Source: Saccharomycopsis crataegensis
Taxonomy: Eukaryota > Ascomycota > Saccharomycetes > Ascoideales > Saccharomycopsidaceae
DNA: 64,000 nucleotides
Assembly (NCBI RefSeq): GCF_037102585.1
Contig: NW_027043830.1
Coordinates: 930,001 to 994,000 of the forward strand
Direction: 5' to 3'
The stretch's first letter is position 1. Each line of letters opens with the position of its first letter. Position numbers and translations under genes: made by a program. The notes under the pieces were generated by a model. The model was not told where the DNA came from and did no database searches. It saw nothing but the letters and a program-made list of their open reading frames with translations. Of this stretch, positions 51,459-59,505 are shown piece after piece.

Positions 51459-52473
51459 TTTCCGCCAAATGTTCTAATAAACATTATTCAAAGTAGAAAG
51501 AAGTGGCTTCTTAGCAAAAACTATCTGATTATATATAATAATAGAAATCGTTGATTTATGCATGAAAATAGTGGTTCCGCAATCTGTGCCTGTTATTCTG
51601 GCACACACAGTATAACAGGTACACAGTTTATGGTGGTTCCACAGTTTTTTCCCCTTTTCTACTGTTTCTATTTAGTCATCTATTTACTCTGAAATTATTT
51701 TACAAGGGTTACTCAGCCATAGTTATATAAGGTATGACTTTTCTTTTAGGTAGATTTAGAAGTAGTATTACTTCCTTGAACAGTTTGGAGATTACAACAC
51801 ATTTTAATGTCAAAGGCATTTAATCGTTTGCTTTGACTAGTAGTGTGGCTGCAGCAGATTCACATTTTTATTGATAATCATATCAAATAGCATGAAATAC
51901 AGGCACTATGTAACAGATCTGACGAATCTTCCCACAGGAAACAAAATGCTTTTAGTTCAATTATAAATCGTAACTTTTTCAAATACGGCGAAACTCACAG
52001 GTATTTCTGTAATACCTCGTGGATCCTGCTACTTTCCCCATATACTTTTGGAGATCATTAGAGAAATTCTTTCAACAAAATATTTACAATGATTGTTTTT
52101 GTTTGATTGAGTTCAATCTGTTGAATATTAAACAGTGAGATTAGTACCACCAGGGTTGTTTAACGCTGCTTCCATCAGTTTCAAGAAGAAAACTTTTACA
52201 ACTTCGAAAAGAAGGCAGTTAAAACTACAAAAAGAAGGCAGTTACATTTAGCAAAAGGAAAGAAAACAATAATAACATAGAGACCCTTATAATTACTGGC
52301 TTATAACCCCAATTATGAAGAGTTGCCGTCATCTTTTTCCCTTTTGATTAGATACGGTCACATGACTATCTCATCAAGGATTGTTTGTTTCTTCTCCTAT
52401 TTTCCTTTTCTTTTTGACCTTCTTGGATATTGCTCATATCTCCTAATCGATAATAGAATAGACTTAGAGAAAA
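51459..52473. other. 1-kb divergent intergenic region with inverted and direct repeats
   Basis: Upstream of both the MFS transporter and the SMN1-like gene. TATATATAA at about 51531 could be TATA for the transporter. TGTGCC (51585-51590) and GGCACA (51600-51605) form an inverted repeat with a 9-base spacer. A 15-base direct repeat AAAAGAAGGCAGTTA lies at 52207 and 52231. No gene is supported. Confidence 0.55.
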
Positions 52474-54348
52474 ATGAAGGTGTGTATCTCGGCAATACTT
52501 GCCACTGTGTCCACTGCATTGTCCTTAGGTTCTTTCGATACCCAACAACAAATTCAAAAAATCAATAATGATGATCTCTCATCTCTTCAACAACCAACTG
52601 CGTTAGATCCACCCACCAATATAAAGCTCAGAGAGTTGAAATGGGGGAAAATTAACTTCCTTCATACTACTGACACCCATGCTTGGTACGCTGGTCATTT
52701 GAACCAAGAAAATTATGGTGCTGATTGGGGAGATTACATTTCCTTCGTTAAGCATTTGCGAGACTACGCAGACCTGATTGGTGTTGATCTAATAGTATTG
52801 GACTCTGGCGATAAGCACGACGGAAACGGATTAAGTGATGCATCAGTTATAAATGGAGAAGTATCTACAAATTTCTTTGTTGAACAAGATTTCGACTTAT
52901 TAAGCATTGGTAACCATGAACTATACCTTGCCAGTAGTTCTTTTCAAGAATACGAGATTGTGGTAGACAAATTTCAAGATAAGTATTTGGCAGCAAATGT
53001 CCAAATTCTCATAGATGATAAATGGGTCGATTTTGGCTCAAAATATAGAATATTTGAAACAAAGAATCAAAAATTGAAGATATTATCTTTTGGATTTTTA
53101 TTCAATTTTGCCAGATTCAATCCACAAACTAGAGTTGATAAAGTCGAAGACGTTATCCAAGAGAAGTGGTTCCATGAAGTGCTTCAGGAAAATATTGGGA
53201 AAATTGATATGGTTGTTATTGTTGGACACATGCCAGTGCAAATGGTTTCGGGCTTCCCGGAAATCTCTGCCATACATAGAGTTATCAAAAAATACTACCC
53301 AGATATTGTTATCAACTATTTTGGTGGCCACAGTCATATTAGAGACTTTTCAGTTATTGATGAAAGATCAGTTGCATTGCAAAGTGGGAGATATTGTGAA
53401 ACAGTTGGATTCTTAGGTGTTGACTTCCCAGAAACCTATCAATCGCAATCCGCCCCGGGAATCGTGGAGTTCAATCGTCGTTACATCGATTTCAATCTCC
53501 ACTCATTCTATACTCATTCTAATAAATCTGCAGAGACTTTCTCAACTCTCAAAGGAACTGAAATAACTAAAGAGTTGGATATCCAGAGAGAATTTCTCAA
53601 TATCACCACAGTTTTTGGCTACGTGCCAAATGATTACTTGGTGATCGATAATTCTTACCCAAGTGAGTTCAACCTTTATTCATTCTTAGAAGAGAAAGTC
53701 TTGGTGAGATTGAAGAGTGAAATCAAAGAAAAAGTTGAGGAAAATAATTCAAGAGTTGTTGTTATCAATACTGGTTCCATCAGATATGATTTATATAAGG
53801 GTCAATTCACTGATGACTCTGTGTATATTGTTTCACCGTTCCAAAACAAGTGGTTGTATTTGCCAAATGTTCCTTTATCGACCATTAGGAAAGCGATTGG
53901 TATTTTGAATAATCTTGATTACATCATGGGAGCCGCAGACTTTTTTGATGAGATTCAAGACCCATATTACATGTTGGCTCCACTTCTGAAAATGGCTTAT
54001 AATTCAAAACTTTATGGCATTGAATTACCGATTGATTATAGCTTCAAGAACCTTACTAAAGGTTACGTTACTTGCGATGATCACGGATGTGATGGTGATG
54101 ACACCCCTCATATCCCATACAGTTTAGGGAAAGATTCTTCCCCAAACATTATTGGATCTACCGAAATCATCAATGGAAATAAGGAAAGCCTAGATTTTGT
54201 GTTTTACGATTTCTTAAAACCCTACATTACTGGTGCTTTAAACCTCGTAAATGGGTTTGAAAAAAATTACACCTATGATTTCAAGCAGTATGGGGGAGCT
54301 ACTGTGGGAAATATGCTCAAAGAACATGTCATAGAAAACTGGAGCTAA
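52474..54348 (+). CDS. SMN1: Secreted/vacuolar metallophosphoesterase, 5'-nucleotidase family (like YHR202W/SMN1)
   Basis: Calcineurin-like phosphoesterase of the 5'-nucleotidase group, probably exported to the vacuole or cell surface. The 624-residue product has a signal peptide (about 1-18, KVCISAILATVSTALS). Metal-binding motifs occur in the right order: DTHAW, DSGDKHDGNG, SIGNHELY, VVGHMPVQ and GGHSHIRD. A 5'-nucleotidase C-terminal-type region follows (VVINTGSIRYDLYKGQFTDD, then VSPFQNKW). The length matches S. cerevisiae YHR202W (602). The substrate is not shown by the sequence. It is convergent with the Nudix gene, 212 bases between stops. Confidence 0.87.
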   Translation: MKVCISAILATVSTALSLGSFDTQQQIQKINNDDLSSLQQPTALDPPTNIKLRELKWGKINFLHTTDTHAWYAGHLNQENYGADWGDYISFVKHLRDYADLIGVDLIVLDSGDKHDGNGLSDASVINGEVSTNFFVEQDFDLLSIGNHELYLASSSFQEYEIVVDKFQDKYLAANVQILIDDKWVDFGSKYRIFETKNQKLKILSFGFLFNFARFNPQTRVDKVEDVIQEKWFHEVLQENIGKIDMVVIVGHMPVQMVSGFPEISAIHRVIKKYYPDIVINYFGGHSHIRDFSVIDERSVALQSGRYCETVGFLGVDFPETYQSQSAPGIVEFNRRYIDFNLHSFYTHSNKSAETFSTLKGTEITKELDIQREFLNITTVFGYVPNDYLVIDNSYPSEFNLYSFLEEKVLVRLKSEIKEKVEENNSRVVVINTGSIRYDLYKGQFTDDSVYIVSPFQNKWLYLPNVPLSTIRKAIGILNNLDYIMGAADFFDEIQDPYYMLAPLLKMAYNSKLYGIELPIDYSFKNLTKGYVTCDDHGCDGDDTPHIPYSLGKDSSPNIIGSTEIINGNKESLDFVFYDFLKPYITGALNLVNGFEKNYTYDFKQYGGATVGNMLKEHVIENWS

Positions 54349-54560
54349 TTGCAAAATTGGAATCCATAAAATTATCAAAGATTTGATTCATGCAATTTTT
54401 CATTTAATGTTTTTGTTTACTTACTTTTTTTCAATCTCTCTGATAGGCTATTAATAATATAATTTTTCTGGGAGGCATTTTCTATTCTTTCTCTTTATAG
54501 CTTTTCAGGTCATTTGGGGATATATATTATCAAAATGTTCAGAGATATGTAGCCAGAAGT

Positions 54561-55598
54561 TTAAATGCCAGGGTAGGCAATGTGTCTATGTATCTTTCTA
54601 CTTATCTCCACATAATTGGGTTCACTACTAGGAGTGATATAGCCTTTTCTCATCAAGAAATCTATAACCACAATTGCACAGTTTGGCTTGAATTTCCCAT
54701 TTTTCACTGCCTCAAGGGTTTCTTCTACTGTCATCAACATGAATCCTGATACCTCATCATCGTTTATCGCTGGTCCCACAATAGTAGCATTTGATTTCTC
54801 CAATTCGCTGAACTTCAAGTCATAAATAAATTCACATTCAGGCTGGACAAAATGGTCCTCATCATGGCTTTCAGTATAGAAAAAGTCTCCTTTCCCTTCG
54901 TTGCTGGTTGGGACTTTTGGAGTGAACAAGTAGGTTAAAACTCCTGCCGAGGAAATATTGTCCTCGACGTATTTGCGATCAACATTGGCTTCTTCCATGG
55001 ATTCTTTCATCACTGTATCGTAAATAGAATAAGGATAAGCTATTCCGCCAGCGATGGTATTGTCCAACATCCCCGGGAACGTTGGTTTGGTCAAAGACCT
55101 TCTGGCCACCCAAAGTTTCAAGTTCCCATCCTTAGATTCTTCCGGGGGAATGTATCCATTGATATGTATTCCATACATTTGGATCCCCAAAGCCGGGGCC
55201 AATGATCTTTCCACTGTAAAATAAACCACCTTGGAAGGATAATAACAGGTAAAAAGCTCATTTCGCCATCCTTTAAGGGTATCAAGCTCGTCGGTAGCTC
55301 TCAAGTATTCAGCAATCTCGGCAAATGCCTGACTTCTTTTCTCAAAAGTATTCAACTCGCTGGAAATAGTGACGGTTTTGGCATTAGTATTAATAATTAT
55401 GAATTTCTTGAGGAATTCGTAATGGCGAAGGAAAACTTGAATGACATAGGGAATGATTCTTCCAATCTCTTGTTGAGAGTCATGGGTGATGAGCCTAAAT
55501 GTTGTCAGATCAAAATTTTTGAAAGTTGACAATTCATGAGAATAAGGAAGCACGTCAACATTTTCAGTGACTTCGAGCAAGGATAAAGCGGTCATCAT
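54561..55598 (-). CDS. Nudix hydrolase with DUF4743 (like YJR142W)
   Basis: Member of the DUF4743-Nudix group; the S. cerevisiae relative YJR142W acts on oxidised or toxic thiamine diphosphate analogues, and related domains occur in thiamine pyrophosphokinases. The 345-residue product has the DUF4743-like N-terminal part (FRLITHDSQQEIGRIIPYVI) and VHINGYIP-like IHINGYIPPEES. The Nudix segment at about 183-205 is GGIAYPYSIYDTVMKESMEE. Compared with the consensus G-x5-E-x7-R-E-U-x-E-E-x-G-U, the first Glu and the Gly are missing and Arg is Lys, but the metal-binding Glu cluster KESMEE is kept. Activity is therefore likely but not certain. Confidence 0.87.
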   Translation of the reverse strand: MMTALSLLEVTENVDVLPYSHELSTFKNFDLTTFRLITHDSQQEIGRIIPYVIQVFLRHYEFLKKFIIINTNAKTVTISSELNTFEKRSQAFAEIAEYLRATDELDTLKGWRNELFTCYYPSKVVYFTVERSLAPALGIQMYGIHINGYIPPEESKDGNLKLWVARRSLTKPTFPGMLDNTIAGGIAYPYSIYDTVMKESMEEANVDRKYVEDNISSAGVLTYLFTPKVPTSNEGKGDFFYTESHDEDHFVQPECEFIYDLKFSELEKSNATIVGPAINDDEVSGFMLMTVEETLEAVKNGKFKPNCAIVVIDFLMRKGYITPSSEPNYVEISRKIHRHIAYPGI

Positions 55599-55678
55599 CT
55601 AATGATTTTGGCTTTGTCAAACCAAATGTCATCTTGTATATGTGATTCCAATTTTTTGTGGGTTTTGTTTGGGATTAC

Positions 55679-55702
55679 GGGGTGTAGGGGTGTAGGGGTG
55701 TA
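55679..55702 (+). repeat. GGGGTGTA octamer, three tandem copies
   Basis: Exact head-to-tail repeat 81 bases upstream of the Nudix gene. It resembles the GTGTAYGGGTGT half of a Rap1 site and telomere-like G-rich repeats. A regulatory role is inferred only. Confidence 0.85.
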
Positions 55703-55960
55703 CAAATACAAAAACCACTGGTGGACAAAGATATCAGTTTCAAGAGGCAATCACAAGAAAATGCCACCAGTTTGAAACTTCAAAATATATATAGAAGCAT
55801 GGTTACCGATTTGTCTCCTCATTTTCATGTAGTTTCTTTTCTTTTCTTTTTTTCTTGCAAGGCTTATCAGTTCGTTCATTTTGGTAAACCATTAATACAA
55901 ATGAAACAGGGGAGAGCTTGGTGGAACTTTGAACATTGACCACCTACTCACATGATAACA

Positions 55961-56020
55961 GAAAGCAGAACAACTGAAAGCAGAACAACTGAAAGCAGAA
56001 CAACTGAAAGCAGAACCTGA
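55961..56020. repeat. 15-bp tandem repeat, four copies
   Basis: GAAAGCAGAACAACT starts at 55961, 55976, 55991 and 56006. The first three copies are exact and the last diverges in its final four bases. Confidence 0.95.
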
Positions 56021-56431
56021 AACTGATATACATTGCAGTAATAATAATATTAGGGGATTTGTTGTTTTGTCAGAAGTATTGATCTCACATACCGATGCAC
56101 CCACATCATCATGCATACGGGGCCTCGTCATGCTCAGGAATTTTTGACGTTTCGAAGAGTATCCATGGATAACTTAGCAGAACACATGGGATATATTAGA
56201 AAGCCTTATATCTCCTTGCATTGCGTTTTGTTAAAATATTTCGCTACAGAATTGATAACCCCTTTTCGAAAAGAGACGTTGCGAAAGCAATTGCACTTCA
56301 CTGATGCCCTACAGTTTGTATACTGCCTTACATTTAGATCTAATAATATCCATATACTAAAAATAACCAGCACCTCATATACATATATATATTAACAGCA
56401 GACTTTTCAGTTTTTTTTTACAGCTTTCCCA

Positions 56432-57250
56432 ATGAATGGATATCATTCGTTTTCTCCACTTATTAACTTAGGTCACCATCAATTGACCAACCAGTCAACA
56501 ATTCCTTTATACGAGCTTGCTCGAGCAACCATGAAGTTCAAAAAGTTGTTCAAAGGGAAGAAGCCCTCAACTTCAGAAGTTGGAGATATTGTTCTCAAAG
56601 CCAACAGCACCCAAAGCGTGACCATTCATCCCCAATATACCCCAAATTCCCCAGAATCTATTTCCACTGCTGATGAGTTTGAATTTGAAACTCATTCTCA
56701 GATCGAATCCAGTTCTTCACTTGAAGAAATTTCTGATGAGGAATTTATAGGCCAAGGATTTGAGCTAGTCACCAAGAAAAATGATTTCCAATATTCAATC
56801 AAACCATCTCTAAAAATTGATACCACGGTGGCCGAGACTTTTGCAAAAAACCTTGAACACGAAAAGTCTCTTGATCACCATGATTATTCATTCAAGAAAT
56901 TTGAAGCTTCTAACGACAATTTTGTCTCCATTGGTATCAAAATGACTCCAAGTACAAAAGTAGCATTTTTTGAACCTACCAAGACATTTGATAAGTCTGG
57001 CACAAGAAATTCCCACAGATTTTCTAACATCAACCCAAATTACAAAATCCAAAGATTGCCAATAGAAACTATTGAGTTGTTGACTAACACGTTCAACGAA
57101 TACATTGAAAATGATGTATATGAATACAAATCCTTGGATCCCCAATCCAAATTTGTATACTTGATGGAAAGAAGAAACATTTATGATGAAAATTTTGCAA
57201 GTCTTGACATTAACGATGCAGACTACAGCTCCGAAATTCTTCAAGTATGA
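56432..57250 (+). CDS. Unrecognised 272-residue protein
   Basis: I do not recognise it. The first ATG gives 272 residues; a second in-frame ATG at 56531 (residue 34) starts MKFKKLFKGKKPST, a very basic N-terminus that would suit a membrane- or nucleus-directed protein, so the shorter 239-residue form is equally likely. An acidic Ser/Glu-rich part (about 75-110, SSSLEEISDEEFIGQGFEL) follows. The C-terminal 75 residues look folded (YKIQRLPIETIELLTNTFNE ... KFVYLMERRNIYDENFASLD). No membrane segment or known motif was seen. Codon choice is like that of its neighbours, which favours a real gene. Confidence 0.65.
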   Translation: MNGYHSFSPLINLGHHQLTNQSTIPLYELARATMKFKKLFKGKKPSTSEVGDIVLKANSTQSVTIHPQYTPNSPESISTADEFEFETHSQIESSSSLEEISDEEFIGQGFELVTKKNDFQYSIKPSLKIDTTVAETFAKNLEHEKSLDHHDYSFKKFEASNDNFVSIGIKMTPSTKVAFFEPTKTFDKSGTRNSHRFSNINPNYKIQRLPIETIELLTNTFNEYIENDVYEYKSLDPQSKFVYLMERRNIYDENFASLDINDADYSSEILQV

Positions 57251-58848
57251 CACAGCTTGCTGTTTATTCCATGCCTTTTTTAGTTCTCATTTCTCCAACT
57301 CAATTATTTTGCATTTTTTATATGGGGTCATTTGATTATTGTTTCTTTCCTTTTCCAACGTCAGTTTAATATGACGTTTCAATTTTCTGGTTAACTTGGT
57401 TTATTTCAGTTCATTTTACCAACATGAGACGCTAATACCCATGAAGCATGTTGATTCCACGTCTTCCACCACATTCTCTCTCAAAAACATTTCAAATCCA
57501 TCCCACCAACATTCTTGTTCCCAGTATGCCATATAAAATATTTCCATCGGTTCGTTTTCTCTTCACACTGATCCGCCTTGCGTTGAAAAAAAATAAATCC
57601 AACCACATTATTTTCTCTGTTTCTCAACTCCATGCACGCCGTCACCTATTATCTAGCCTATCCTTATTTATTATTATCATCTTCATTATTATAATCCTTA
57701 TCAATGTCAGTTATCAACTCCAACCATGAATTCTTCTAGAATTTTTCAAGTTCGTCAAAATGCTTGTGAAAACATCTGGCTAGTGATCGAGTGATGTCAA
57801 CAACCCCTCAGTCAGGAAGAAGGAAGACGAAAAGAACTTCAAATATTTTTGTGATGATTGCTTATCAAAGTAAAGCATCACCATACTCCCTTTTTCAACA
57901 CATGGGTATTAGTAATTCTAATTATACGTGATTTTCACCTTATACATTTGTAATCAAATAGATGTTAGCAAGCTTATGTATGTGCACATGTATCTTTGGG
58001 TTTTAAAAGATCCCCAGAGACAATGTACTCCAGCATTTAGAATCGATTTGCTTCAAAGAATGACTAGAAAATTAGATACAATTATAAGATTCTTCTAACC
58101 AAAAAATGTATAATCTCCTTCATGTAGATTCTTTGGAGAATCTTGAGCACAGTCATAAGTTCCCACCCTTTTTTTTTTTTTTTTTACCTAAAAATATGTC
58201 CCTTTTCTCTGGGTTTGATCTGATTCTTTAAGTGTAGACATCTGATAGTGCTTGTTGCAGAATAAAAGCCAAGAAAGCTCTACTAGGGGCATCACTAGGA
58301 GAGATAGAGGTATTTTCTGGAAGGTTGACAATTCACCAATATGTCTATCTATCATCAACTTTTACGCTTCAATAATGCATAATCGTATACAACATGCCCA
58401 TAACATCACCGCTAACGACGGCAAGTTCTAGAAAAAGGACGTTTCCAGGGACAGGGACCTCTGTCCACAGATACATTTGTACTAATAATATCGTTGACAT
58501 AGGCTCGCCAACAAAATTTAGCGATATACCATAATAATAGGTGTAGATTGGATAGAGATATGCGTATAATTGGTAGGCTAAGTAAACTAGAAGGAGTGTA
58601 GAACAGAATGACGTCGCTGGTGGAAGTTCTGTTGAGTGCTTTTCGCTTCGCTGCACCTTGCTGCAGGAAGCAAAAAAATCTCAGAAAAAAAAGTGCAGCG
58701 AAAACATCGCAAAGCTTCAATATAAAAGCGCCGTTGGTTCGCCCCGGTTTCTTAGTTGATCGTAGTTTCCTTTACGTATCACAAAGCAAAAAATAGATTT
58801 TATTTTGTTAATCACAACAACTACTACTCCTTTCAATAATTATTAATA
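57251..58848. other. 1.6-kb intergenic region, metallothionein upstream region
   Basis: No gene is supported; a 93-codon frame at 57448-57729 lacks protein-like composition. It holds a T-tract at about 58170-58186 and, in the last 200 bases, the metal-response-like elements described separately. Confidence 0.55.
58650..58728 (+). promoter_or_regulatory. Putative metal-response elements and TATA box of the metallothionein gene
   Basis: GCTG cores preceded by T/C-rich sequence occur at 58650-58653 (CTTTTCGCTTCGCTG) and 58660-58663 on the plus strand. One more lies on the minus strand at 58699-58696 (TTTTCGCTG). They resemble the TC-T(4-6)-GCTG sites bound by copper activators Ace1/Cup2. A TATAAAAG box lies at 58721-58728, about 120 bases before the ATG. 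Function is inferred from motif and position. Confidence 0.6.
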
Positions 58849-58929
58849 ATGGCCTGCTCTTGTTCTACCACCAAAGACTGCACTTGTACTGCTGGTTCTT
58901 GTGAATGCTCCTCATGCTCTACCAAATAA
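58849..58929 (+). CDS. Small copper-type metallothionein (26 residues, 7 Cys)
   Basis: A 27-codon gene too short for usual gene finding. The product starts MACSCSTTKDCTCTAG and ends CSSCSTK. Its seven cysteines are at 3, 5, 11, 13, 18, 20 and 23, i.e. C-x-C-x5-C-x-C-x4-C-x-C-x2-C. This is the Neurospora crassa copper metallothionein pattern except for one extra residue in the second gap. There are no aromatic residues and the rest is Ser, Thr, Ala, Gly and Lys, as in metallothioneins. Expected role: binding Cu(I), and perhaps Cd or Zn, in the cytosol. Support comes from GCTG metal-response-like sites and a TATA box upstream, and a start context AATAATGGCC. It is unlike the longer S. cerevisiae Cup1. 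Confidence 0.82.
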   Translation: MACSCSTTKDCTCTAGSCECSSCSTK

Positions 58930-59505
58930 TTAATGATGCTGTATTGTTTGAGTTTGCTGGTTTCTGTGTTTGATCAGCGCCAGAGCTGCCAATGAATTCT
59001 AGCTGTTATTGTGCGTTGCTGGCAGAATTTTTGGCCCCAGACTACTCTTTGTTTTTCGAGTCTTTATAGTTTTTAGTTGGGTTTGTTGGGTGTATATCAT
59101 ATTATTTTCTTGAATAAGATACTTTTTATATTTTACTTTACGGATAATCTTGTAGATTGATTTTTTTTTTCTGCCATTGTTTTTGTCTTTGTGCTGTGTG
59201 ATGTTGAAACAGGTACATCATAAACCCATACAGGCGATCGTCATTAGTTGAGTCATTTGCAAAGGGTCTGGATATACCTATATCTTATCTTGTGTTTGCG
59301 CTATCTTAGTAGTGTTTCCCAATGTTATTAGAAAAAGGTTACCCTGAAATTAGCCGTCAATATTCTCAGGACACTACTACTACTCAGTACGCAAATCAAA
59401 AACGTATTTTAACTGTCCGCTGTGATTGGTAATATTTTAATAATTTAACAAGACCCAAATAATAACAGTAAAGTCTTTTTTTTTCAGTACGAGGCTGCTC
59501 TGGTA
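58930..59505. other. Intergenic region, MNL1 promoter
   Basis: About 580 bases between the metallothionein and MNL1, T-rich in the first half. GGGTGTATA at 59088 recalls motifs elsewhere in the window. No gene is seen. Confidence 0.55.

Larger units (their letters stand above)
55599..56431. other. Intergenic region with two short tandem repeats
   Basis: About 830 bases between divergent genes. It contains three copies of GGGGTGTA (55679-55702), four copies of a 15-bp unit (55961-56020) and a TATA-like ATATATATAT near 56381. Short reading frames through it are not convincing. Confidence 0.6.

Noticed and set aside
57448-57729. 93-codon open frame before the metallothionein
   Set aside because: Ends in a run of Ile from AT-rich sequence; no domain, poor codon choice.
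58930-59505. Second metallothionein copy after the first
   Set aside because: Searched by eye for further TGC/TGT-rich short frames; none found, so there is no tandem amplification.
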